Source of the DNA: Firmicutes bacterium CAG:238 | GTDB lineage: Bacteria; Bacillota; Clostridia; Peptostreptococcales; Anaerovoracaceae | NCBI GenBank assembly: GCA_000435615.1 | Contig: FR881939.1 | Coordinates: 1-30,389, forward strand | Length of the DNA stretch: 30,389 nucleotides | Reading direction: 5' to 3' | Shown: piece by piece, positions 13,335 to 20,910 of the stretch | Numbering within the stretch: position 1 is the first letter of the stretch | Layout: each line of letters begins with the position of its first letter | The notes under the pieces: model-generated | Seen by the model: the letters and a program-made list of their open reading frames with translations, nothing else | Database searches by the model: none | Told to the model about the DNA's origin: nothing | Program-made: the position numbers and the translations under genes

Positions 13335-14389
13335 AAAACAGAAGAAAATTACTTGCAATTTTACTGGGAGCAGTGCTATGCATCAGTGCAGTATTGCCTG
13401 CAGATCCTATGTCATATGTATACGGAGCAGAAACATCCGGCCCGAATGTGAATGATAACGGCACGATTATCGCTGATATTGACTCCCGCTATAATGAGAG
13501 CAAACAGCGGGAAGAAATGATTTCATCACTCGGCGAAGATGATATGGAATATCAGATCTGGCAGGAAGGCGAATACGGATTCGGCGGTTTGCGCTGGAGT
13601 ATATGGGGAAATATGCAGGTTGCTTATACTGAGATCAGCATCAACAAAAAACTGCTCAAAGCCGCATATCAGCGAACTAACGTACCGGTCGAAGTTGAGA
13701 CGGTACTGGGGAATTTCTGCATAAGCAGTGACCTAATGCGCTACCTAGTTAAAAAGGGAAAAGGCAAGGACATCAAGCTGGTGCTGGAAAAGGGTGAACT
13801 CAGCGATAAGGAAAAGAAAATTTATGGCGAGGGTGCGTATGTTTGCAGTGCATACTTCACTTCAGGCGGGAAAAAAATAACCGATTTAGGATCGGAAAGC
13901 GTCGAAATTACATTATCAATCAGGGATAAAGTCTCCGGCGCACTCCAAGCCGGACGACTGGACAGCAAAGGAAAATTCCACAGCGTAAAATCCAGATTCG
14001 GGGGACAAATCGGAAATTTCCGCTGCAGATTTGATACGAAGCGCTTAGGAACTTTTATTTTGACAAGCAGCACGCGGATAGAGTATGCAAAGAGAGTAAC
14101 AGCAGTGACATCATCCCAACTTAAGATTAAAACTGTGGGAAAGAAAAACGCAATCGGAATTAGCTGGAAAAAACCGAGCGGCTTTAAGCCGACGGGCTAT
14201 CAGATAATGGCATCGTCCAAAAAGTCGGGAGCATACAAGAGAATTAAAACCACAAAAAAACTCTCCTGCGTTGACAGCGGCTTGAAAAAAGGAACAAAGA
14301 AATATTACAAGGTTCGTCCGTATGCAAAGATTAACGGAGAAAAGATATACGGAAAGTGGTCAAGCATAAAAGCCGCTACTGCAAAATAG
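13331..14389 (+). CDS. Secreted protein with C-terminal fibronectin type III-like domain
   Basis: This protein of 352 residues begins with a clear signal peptide (KNRRK, then a hydrophobic core LLAILLGAVLCISAVLPA; cleavage probably near 30-34). The middle region has a beta-rich stretch, about residues 190-245, resembling extracellular domains that pair an ITDLGSESVEITLSI strand with a GTFILTSST strand. Residues about 252-352 look like an FN3 domain (ISWKKPSG-x-x-PTGYQI, YKVRPYA). I chose ATG 13331 with AGAGGAG five bases upstream; the frame is open further upstream, but into the terminator T tract. It is the first surface protein of the riboswitch-led cluster. The ligand is unknown; cell-wall or cobamide binding is possible. 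Confidence 0.75.
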   Translation: MKNRRKLLAILLGAVLCISAVLPADPMSYVYGAETSGPNVNDNGTIIADIDSRYNESKQREEMISSLGEDDMEYQIWQEGEYGFGGLRWSIWGNMQVAYTEISINKKLLKAAYQRTNVPVEVETVLGNFCISSDLMRYLVKKGKGKDIKLVLEKGELSDKEKKIYGEGAYVCSAYFTSGGKKITDLGSESVEITLSIRDKVSGALQAGRLDSKGKFHSVKSRFGGQIGNFRCRFDTKRLGTFILTSSTRIEYAKRVTAVTSSQLKIKTVGKKNAIGISWKKPSGFKPTGYQIMASSKKSGAYKRIKTTKKLSCVDSGLKKGTKKYYKVRPYAKINGEKIYGKWSSIKAATAK

Positions 14390-14447
14390 CTAATTTTGTA
14401 TGAAGCAGACAGGTTGATAACAGAAAGAATACAAAGGAGAAAAATCT

Positions 14448-15104
14448 ATGCAGCAGATTTTGGCAGATATATTACATACCACAGGGCAGGCAATGCTCAC
14501 ACCGTGCCTGATTATACTGGCACTTTTGATGATTGCCGCACTATGGCAGATTGGAGACGTGCTAGTCGAATGGTTTAAGGTCAGACGCCCGCACAAGCTC
14601 AAAGTAACGGAATTGATTAAGGAAATACACAGCAGCGCGGAAAACGGAGGTGCGGCAGCCATCAGAGAAACGGTTGCAGAAAGTGGTCTGCTTAACAGGC
14701 AGAAAAATGCACTTTATCGTGTTCTCGATGCACCGGAGCTGTATACCCACGGTGCAACAATCACGGCAATCGCTGAAAAGGCACTTGCCTCCGAGGAGGA
14801 CTACTATAACCGCCAAGTGCAGATTACAGATACGATTGCCAAACTCGGACCGTCTTTTGGTCTGCTGGGGACATTGATTCCGCTCGGCCCCGGAATTACT
14901 GCATTGGGCAATGGTGACACAGCGGCATTGGCCGCATCTGTGGGAGTTGCATTTGATACAACGATTGCGGGATTGCTGGCAGCAAGTGCTGCGGTTGTAA
15001 TATCCGGAAGACGCAAGCACTGGTACGGAAACTATATGACAGAACTGGAAACCGTTATGGAGGCGGTTTTGGAGGAGATTGATACAAATGTTGAACACGA
15101 ATAA
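14448..15104 (+). CDS. MotA/TolQ/ExbB-family proton channel protein
   Basis: This 218-residue membrane protein has one N-terminal segment (about residues 13-37) and a C-terminal pair (about 131-155 and 160-185). The diagnostic ExbB/TolQ core is IAKLGPSFGLLGTLIPLGPG followed by AASVGVAFDTTIAGLLAA, the conserved G-x-x-GT and the TT-x-x-GL turn. ExbB/TolQ proteins form proton-driven motors with ExbD/TolR partners; here the next gene supplies an ExbD-like segment. AAAGGAG precedes ATG 14448. The stop overlaps the next gene by 17 bases. The family is normally discussed for Gram-negative envelopes, so its place in a Gram-positive surface cluster is notable. Confidence 0.87.
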   Translation: MQQILADILHTTGQAMLTPCLIILALLMIAALWQIGDVLVEWFKVRRPHKLKVTELIKEIHSSAENGGAAAIRETVAESGLLNRQKNALYRVLDAPELYTHGATITAIAEKALASEEDYYNRQVQITDTIAKLGPSFGLLGTLIPLGPGITALGNGDTAALAASVGVAFDTTIAGLLAASAAVVISGRRKHWYGNYMTELETVMEAVLEEIDTNVEHE

Positions 15105-15396
15105 GCGCAGACTGACCCGCAGAGTACACAGCTTTGAAAAGGCGACGCCAAATCCCATGGAGAATCTTGCGAACCTTGTTGATGTAATGCTCGTCTTTGC
15201 CTGCGCCTTAATGATTGCCATCATCACATACTGGAATGTGGATTTAACGCAGAGCAAAATCAGCAAAGAAGATTTGGAACCGGTTGATGATATGCAAGAG
15301 GCGATTCAAAACGATATTGACTCAGAAGTGCTGCAGTCAAAAGGAAGAGTCTACGAAGATCCGGAAACAGGAGAATTGTATATTGTAACAAACTAA
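15088..15396 (+). CDS. DUF2149 protein with an ExbD-like membrane segment
   Basis: This 102-residue protein has a basic N-terminus, one membrane segment (about residues 28-47) and an acidic extracellular part ending GRVYEDPETGELYIV, typical of DUF2149. The membrane entry NLVDVMLVFACALMIA closely resembles the ExbD/TolR segment, in which DVMLV carries the proton-conducting Asp; here that would be Asp32. I chose ATG 15088 with GGAGGAG ten bases upstream over an in-frame TTG at 15079 that is too close to it. It overlaps the ExbB-like gene by 17 bases and ends 1 base before the DUF4430 gene, so the three are probably made together. Confidence 0.8.
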   Translation: MLNTNKRRLTRRVHSFEKATPNPMENLANLVDVMLVFACALMIAIITYWNVDLTQSKISKEDLEPVDDMQEAIQNDIDSEVLQSKGRVYEDPETGELYIVTN

Positions 15397-15397
15397 A

Positions 15398-16819
15398 ATG
15401 AGGGACAAAATCGAAAATAAAAAAATTCAAAGAATCATACTGATACTTTTTGTGCTGCTGGCTATCTGCGCTTCTTTTCTTTTGATTGCGGAGCAGACAC
15501 GGGCACCGGAGGGAGCATGGAAAAACGAAGTTTATGCCATCCGGCCGTCCGTTTCAACGTTTCCAAATGTGAAGCTGGATAATATTCAAGGGAATACAAA
15601 CTTGAGTAATCCGGTAAGACAGGAAGCGAAAGACACCCAAACAGAGACGCCGAAGAGTGAGCGGGCAGAAGCCGGCAAAGTGCCGCGGGACGGCACGAAA
15701 GAAGATACGGACGAGCAGGGAAAAGACACCGACGGGCCGGAATTTGAACAAAAATTTGAAGATTTACCAGAAGATGCTTTGGTGCAGACAAGCTTGCAGG
15801 TTTCCGACTTGATGAAGGAAATCGGACTAAGCGATTCAAAGCAGATTCTATATGTCAGAAACATCACGGGAGTAGGCAGCGACACGATTTTGCAAAGTGT
15901 AAACGGCAGCTATGCGCTGCTTCTCAGTACCAAAGGAACGACCATAATTCAGGTCAAATACAAAGATGCGGACGGGGATACAAAGCTGCACATAAAAAAA
16001 ATCAACTATGTGCGCCCCGAAGGAAGCACACCTGTGGAAAAGCAGCCTTTGATTCAGACAAACCTCAAAGACAACGGCATATACAACCAGGCAACGCTGA
16101 ATTTCGATGTATGGATAACGGACTATCGTGGCAAGGCACTTGCATACAGCGATATGGAAGTTATGGTCAACGGCGTTTCCGCAGATTATATCGGGGAAAT
16201 GAGCCGCCAGACATACAGCACGGAACTTCAAGCCGGAAAAAATACAATCACAATCAAGGTTACCGATGAATATCAGTACACGGTGCAAAAGACATACACT
16301 GTGTTTTACAAGACAGGAAAAAGCAGAATTACCATCAGCCTTGAGGCAGGGACAATCGGAATTCCGTATTTGGTAAAACCAAAAGAAATAGATGTTGAGG
16401 CTGGAGTTTCTCTGTCGCACGTATTGGATGAATACTTGAAATCAGAAGGATTTACATATTCACATACGGGAAATTTGGACGACGGATTTTATTTGGCAAG
16501 CATTCACAAGAAAAATATGATTAAGGGATACAAAATCCCTTCGGATTTAATTGAAAAAATAAAAAAAGACGAGCTGCTATTTGACGAAAACGGCTTTGAA
16601 AGCGTAGATGACCTCGGTGAATTTGATTTTTGCCAAGGCTCCGGCTGGATGTATTCCATCAATGACTTATACAGCTCATACGGCTTCAACAGAGCCTATG
16701 TTCAGGACGGAGATGTCGTACGGATTCGCTTTACGCTGGCGTACGGGAAAGACATCGGAGGATATGCGGCAATGGAGGGAGCCTACGGCGTTTTGCAGAG
16801 CTATGGAAAGGAATGGTAG
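15398..16819 (+). CDS. Membrane-anchored DUF4430 (transcobalamin-like) protein
   Basis: This 473-residue protein starts with a basic stretch and a single hydrophobic anchor (about residues 12-30). An extended charged linker (about 60-125) rich in Lys, Glu, Asp and Pro follows, then beta-rich Ig-like sequence (about 200-310). Residues about 335-465 match DUF4430, the fold shared with the C-terminal domain of transcobalamin: VSLSHVLDEYLKSEGF, then GSGWMYSINDLYSSYGF and VQDGDVVRIRFTLAYG. DUF4430 proteins are associated with cobalamin binding. The N-terminal anchor, extended linker and C-terminal ligand domain are TonB-like in layout, next to ExbB/ExbD-type genes. A cobamide-binding role is inference, supported by the riboswitch. 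Confidence 0.8.
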   Translation: MRDKIENKKIQRIILILFVLLAICASFLLIAEQTRAPEGAWKNEVYAIRPSVSTFPNVKLDNIQGNTNLSNPVRQEAKDTQTETPKSERAEAGKVPRDGTKEDTDEQGKDTDGPEFEQKFEDLPEDALVQTSLQVSDLMKEIGLSDSKQILYVRNITGVGSDTILQSVNGSYALLLSTKGTTIIQVKYKDADGDTKLHIKKINYVRPEGSTPVEKQPLIQTNLKDNGIYNQATLNFDVWITDYRGKALAYSDMEVMVNGVSADYIGEMSRQTYSTELQAGKNTITIKVTDEYQYTVQKTYTVFYKTGKSRITISLEAGTIGIPYLVKPKEIDVEAGVSLSHVLDEYLKSEGFTYSHTGNLDDGFYLASIHKKNMIKGYKIPSDLIEKIKKDELLFDENGFESVDDLGEFDFCQGSGWMYSINDLYSSYGFNRAYVQDGDVVRIRFTLAYGKDIGGYAAMEGAYGVLQSYGKEW

Positions 16820-16827
16820 AGTGCGAT

Positions 16828-17769
16828 ATGAATGAGAAAATCACAGCAATTCTGGAGGAAACAGGCAAAGTGATAAAAGGAAAAGAGGAGACTCTTGAGA
16901 AAATCCTGATGGCCGTTTTGGCAGAAGGAAATGTTTTGCTGGAAGATGTACCGGGAGTTGGCAAAACCACGCTTGCTCTTGCCTTCAGCAAATCTCTGGG
17001 ACTCTCGTATAGACGAATCCAGTTCACACCGGACATCATGCCATCGGATATTACGGGTTTTACGATGTATGACCGCCGAAGCGGAGCCTTTCGCTTTCAA
17101 GAAGGGCCTGTACTGCAGTGCAGCCTTTTGCTCGCAGACGAAATCAATCGGACAGCAAGCAAAACGCAGGCAGCCTTGCTTGAAGTCATGGAAGAAAAGC
17201 AAGTTACGGTGGATGGAGAGAGCCACTCTGTGCAAAGACCTTTCTTTGTAATTGCGACACAAAATCCTGCCGGAACGGCGGGGACACAGATGCTGCCGCA
17301 AGCACAGCTTGACCGTTTTCTGGTGCGGCTTTCCATCGGCTATCCATCGCTCGATATGCTGGTTGAAATTCTAAAAGACAGGCAATTTGAAAACCCGCTT
17401 GCTCATATAAAACAGATTACAAGCAGGGAAGAAGTGCAGGAATTGCAGCAGAAAGTCCGTGCAGTCTATACCGATGAGGCGATTTTGCGTTATATGGGAA
17501 GGCTGGCAGAAGCCGTGGGGGCGCACGAAATGATTTCTCTGGGGCTCAGTCCAAGAGGTGTGATTGCACTCCATCATACGGCAAAGGCATGCGCGTTTGT
17601 CAGAGGACGGGATTATGTGATTCCACAGGACATCCGGGATGTTTTTACAGATGTATGCGCGCATAGGGTTATCGTCAGTGCAAAAGGACGAATTGCAGAG
17701 AAAACGGACAAAGAGATTTTGCTTGATATTTTGGAACGCGTACCGGAGGAAGAAACCGCGAGACGATAG
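16828..17769 (+). CDS. MoxR-family AAA+ ATPase
   Basis: This protein of 313 residues has Walker A DVPGVGKTT (about residues 41-49), Walker B LLLADEINR, a sensor 1 segment VIATQNPAG and the MoxR C-terminal lid with LGLSPRG. MoxR ATPases act as chaperones with von Willebrand A-type partners; the neighbouring DUF58 gene is the usual partner. The start is uncertain. ATG 16828 gives the usual MNEKI family start; ATG 16813, overlapping the upstream stop, would add five residues, but its purine-rich site is only about two bases away. It is the fourth of the tightly spaced channel and capture genes. Confidence 0.92.
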   Translation: MNEKITAILEETGKVIKGKEETLEKILMAVLAEGNVLLEDVPGVGKTTLALAFSKSLGLSYRRIQFTPDIMPSDITGFTMYDRRSGAFRFQEGPVLQCSLLLADEINRTASKTQAALLEVMEEKQVTVDGESHSVQRPFFVIATQNPAGTAGTQMLPQAQLDRFLVRLSIGYPSLDMLVEILKDRQFENPLAHIKQITSREEVQELQQKVRAVYTDEAILRYMGRLAEAVGAHEMISLGLSPRGVIALHHTAKACAFVRGRDYVIPQDIRDVFTDVCAHRVIVSAKGRIAEKTDKEILLDILERVPEEETARR

Positions 17770-17780
17770 GAAATCAGATT

Positions 17781-18815
17781 ATGAAGAACAGATTATTTTT
17801 CATCTTGTGGCTCGCCGTTTTAGTGCTTCTGTGGCTGCCGGGACGGCTGCAGTCTGCGGGAGTGATTCTTACAGACTCGCTTCTGGCAGTTATCGTTTTG
17901 GCAATTTGGACGTACTTTGCCACAAAACACATAAAAGCCGGCTTTGAATTGAAAGGAAGTCGGAACGGAGAGAAACAGGCAGTCTTAGAAATAAAAACAA
18001 ATTACAGCGAAAAACTGCCAATCGGTCTGAAGCTCAAGATACAAAGCGAAAACTTATTGACAGGTCAGATGTGCGAAATGGCGCTCGGATTGCAGGCGGA
18101 AAAGAAAGATAAATGGACGCTTGAGTTTAAAAGCAGTCATGCGGGAAAGCTTCAGGTAATGATTGAGGCAGTCTATGTGACGGATCTTTTGGGATTGTTC
18201 TGTTTTCACCTCAAAGGAGTGGAAAGACAAATGCTTACCTGCCTTTTGCTTCCTCAGGCAGCAGAGCCTCCGCAAATGCCGGAAGTATTCTATCAATACG
18301 CAGAAAGCAGTGACACCTATGCCGAGAACCGGCTGGGAGCGGATCAAAGCCAGACCTACGAATTGCGGGATTATCGCAGCGGAGACAACTTCCGTGCGAT
18401 TCATTGGAAATTGAGCAGCAGAAATGAAAGCTGGATTGTCCGCGAGGGAAGCTGCCCGATTGATTATCGTCTGCTGCTGCTTCTTGAAAACAGTTATGAA
18501 ATCGAGGAAGCGGGCGAAAAAGCTGAGACGGCGATTGAACATGCCTGTGCATGCATAATTGCCTTGTCGGAGGATTTGACAGACAAAGGGATTGTACATC
18601 ATATCGGCTGGTGGGATAAAAAAACACAAAGCGTGTGCACGGTGGAAATTCAGTCTGCGGAAGATTTGCTGCTTTCTCTGGGAGAAATACTCGCAGCAAC
18701 CTTAGAAGAACGTAAGAGGACGATATGGGAGCGATTTCAGGATACATGCGAAGAAAATCGCTTTGCACAAATTATAGTAATTGATGATGAAACAGCGAAA
18801 AACCACAGTCTATAA
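17781..18815 (+). CDS. DUF58 membrane protein
   Basis: This 344-residue protein has two closely spaced N-terminal membrane segments (about residues 4-48), then a cytoplasmic beta-rich region. The DUF58 signature is near residues 193-218: YELRDYRSGDNFRAIHWKLS, matching the family's R-x-Y-x-x-GD-x-x-R-x-I-x-W pattern. The C-terminal part is vWA-like. DUF58 proteins are standard partners of MoxR ATPases and are commonly followed by a transglutaminase-like gene, as here. ATG 17781 is 11 bases after the MoxR stop, with AGGAAA upstream. Confidence 0.9.
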   Translation: MKNRLFFILWLAVLVLLWLPGRLQSAGVILTDSLLAVIVLAIWTYFATKHIKAGFELKGSRNGEKQAVLEIKTNYSEKLPIGLKLKIQSENLLTGQMCEMALGLQAEKKDKWTLEFKSSHAGKLQVMIEAVYVTDLLGLFCFHLKGVERQMLTCLLLPQAAEPPQMPEVFYQYAESSDTYAENRLGADQSQTYELRDYRSGDNFRAIHWKLSSRNESWIVREGSCPIDYRLLLLLENSYEIEEAGEKAETAIEHACACIIALSEDLTDKGIVHHIGWWDKKTQSVCTVEIQSAEDLLLSLGEILAATLEERKRTIWERFQDTCEENRFAQIIVIDDETAKNHSL

Positions 18816-20910
18816 AAAAGAAAACACGCCGTTAAAATGGGTAAACCGGGAAGAGAATACATGGTTTTCGGATGGGCCGGCCGCTTATATTTTTGCGGCA
18901 GGCTGTGCGACTGTATGGATGATGAGCGTTTTGGAGGTAGCATGCGGCAGCCTGCAAAGGGTTTTTCAGGCACGCAGCTTTGGCGAAATCCTGAACCTGT
19001 TCATGGAGCACCGAGAGAGCTATTTGTCGGTGATACATAAGGTATATGCACAGACAGGGGGTGCATTTCTTACCGTCGTGACATTTGCCTTGGCGGGAGG
19101 ATTTGCAGCGTTTTGCTTTTTACTAGCTTTGCGCCGGGGCGGAATGACCTTTTTTACGGTATTTGCGGCATTTGCGATTGTGCCGGTGGCTTTGCAGCTT
19201 TGGTTGCCTTCGGAATCTGTACGAATGACCGGACTGTATTTCCTTCTCATAGCGGTGATATGCGTTATGAGAGGGTTCGGGAGAGATTACAAAAGAGGAA
19301 TCGGCTTTCTATGTATTCTGCTGATGTCAGGAGCATTACTTGGCATCGCATTCGGCACGCAAAACGCAGCAGAGGGAATTGAAGAGCTGAGAAGCAGAAT
19401 CGAAACACAAAAGGAAGAATGGCTTTACGGCGGCCGTGAAAGCGGCATGAGCTTTGGAAGCTTTTACGAAGATAAATCAGCGGAAAAAGATACGCAGACC
19501 GTGCTTCGGGTGACAATGAGCAGTCCGAGGGCGTACTACCTTAGAGGATATACAGGAAATCTTTACACAAAGGACGGGTGGAAACAGGCAGTAAGTGCTC
19601 TCACGCAGGAAGAGAAAGAAACTGCCGAGGAAAACACGCTGTTCTATCAGCTTAAAGAAAAGGGGTTCAGCCCTCAAACCATGCTCGCGGCTTTATACCG
19701 AGCTTCGGGCTTAAATTCCGCGGACGATGAGCAGAAAAATGTTATCCAAGTCCTGAATATCGGCGCGAGCCGCAGATATTTATACCTTCCTTACGAAGCG
19801 GAAAAAATCGAAGCGAGCGGAAGAACACTGATTGGCGGAGGCCTGCTTCCGGACAAAAAAAGCGCAGAACGCTATGCAGTAACGACAATGCCTTATGCGA
19901 TAGAGCGGTACGGCGACATTCTTGACGGACTTTCAGCCGGCAGCGAGCAAGTACAAAACTACCGGCAGGCGGAGTCGAATTACAGGGACTATGTATTGCA
20001 GTTCGACATGCAAATTCCGGACGAATGCTATCAGGCAGTCGCAGAATTTTTTCTTTCATCCGAAGAGATTAAGACAAGCGGTGAGGCAAAGACTGCAATT
20101 CTAAAGCAGCTCAGCCGTTTGCAGTATGACGAGACGGTCACCGACAGGACAGACGACGATTTTGTGGAATCTTTTCTGAAGAGGGGATCCGGGTATGATA
20201 AACATTTTGCTGCCGCTGCCGTAATGGCATTTCGCTATTACGGAATTCCGGCAAGATTCACGGAGGGCTACCTGATTACACCGGATATGGCGGCCGGCGC
20301 GAAAGCAGGTGAAGAAATTACAGTCACAGCCGCGCAGGCGCACTGCTGGGCAGAATATTACGAAGCCGGAGTCGGCTGGCTTCCGTTTGAAACGACCCCG
20401 CCATACATTGGGCTGATGAAAAGCGCAGGAAGCATCGGCATAGAAGAAGATACAAAGACGCAGCCTCAAGAAGAGCAGCAGCCGGATAAAAAGAAAGACG
20501 AAGAGCAGGATTCAGCAACAAAGTCGGAAGTCAATTACCAGACACTTGTGCTGTTATGGATTCTGCTGCTGATAATACTGGCGGCCGTGATATGGGCATT
20601 GCGGCGGAAACGCAAGAGCGGAAATAAGAAACTTATTTATAGACCGCGCCGGAAGGAGATAAAAAGCACCGATCGCAGAAAAGCAATCATCGCGCTCCTG
20701 TATTTTATCAGGAAAAAAGAAGGCAGCTCGCAACCGAGCGTGCAGCGACCCGAAATCGAGGAAATTTATCTGGAGGCGCGTTACAGCACACACGAAATGA
20801 GTGAGGAAAAATATCAGAAAGTATTACGCTACTATTATGGTTTGCGAAGAAAACATAGAAAAACGAAATTACAGTCAGGAGGAAAAGATGAAGAAACAAA
20901 AGCATTTTAG
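18784..20910 (+). CDS. Transglutaminase-like membrane protein with altered active site
   Basis: This 708-residue protein has several N-terminal membrane segments (roughly residues 30-210), a large extracellular region, a transglutaminase-like domain (about 460-540), a membrane segment near 580-600 and a basic cytoplasmic tail. It matches the TgpA-type third member of MoxR-DUF58-transglutaminase operons. The domain keeps HFA, GIPARFTEGY, H520 and the following GWLPFETTP. The usual catalytic Cys in the G-x-C-x-HFA motif is Asp472 (GYDKHFA). A Cys is instead next to the active-site His (AHCW, C521). It is therefore probably not a classical transglutaminase. It overlaps DUF58 by 32 bases; the start may be ATG 18784 or 18787, both with weak ribosome sites. 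Confidence 0.85.
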   Translation: MMKQRKTTVYKKENTPLKWVNREENTWFSDGPAAYIFAAGCATVWMMSVLEVACGSLQRVFQARSFGEILNLFMEHRESYLSVIHKVYAQTGGAFLTVVTFALAGGFAAFCFLLALRRGGMTFFTVFAAFAIVPVALQLWLPSESVRMTGLYFLLIAVICVMRGFGRDYKRGIGFLCILLMSGALLGIAFGTQNAAEGIEELRSRIETQKEEWLYGGRESGMSFGSFYEDKSAEKDTQTVLRVTMSSPRAYYLRGYTGNLYTKDGWKQAVSALTQEEKETAEENTLFYQLKEKGFSPQTMLAALYRASGLNSADDEQKNVIQVLNIGASRRYLYLPYEAEKIEASGRTLIGGGLLPDKKSAERYAVTTMPYAIERYGDILDGLSAGSEQVQNYRQAESNYRDYVLQFDMQIPDECYQAVAEFFLSSEEIKTSGEAKTAILKQLSRLQYDETVTDRTDDDFVESFLKRGSGYDKHFAAAAVMAFRYYGIPARFTEGYLITPDMAAGAKAGEEITVTAAQAHCWAEYYEAGVGWLPFETTPPYIGLMKSAGSIGIEEDTKTQPQEEQQPDKKKDEEQDSATKSEVNYQTLVLLWILLLIILAAVIWALRRKRKSGNKKLIYRPRRKEIKSTDRRKAIIALLYFIRKKEGSSQPSVQRPEIEEIYLEARYSTHEMSEEKYQKVLRYYYGLRRKHRKTKLQSGGKDEETKAF

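Noticed and set aside
20801..20887. Longer start for the PQQ-type propeller protein
   Set aside because: The extension lies within the transglutaminase-like gene, lacks a good ribosome site, and would bury the signal peptide; ATG 20888 has AGGAGG at proper spacing.
18784..20910. Frameshift or sequencing error as the cause of the missing transglutaminase Cys
   Set aside because: The reading frame and flanking motifs (HFA, GIPAR, GWLPFE) are intact on both sides of the GAT codon, so a simple substitution is more likely.
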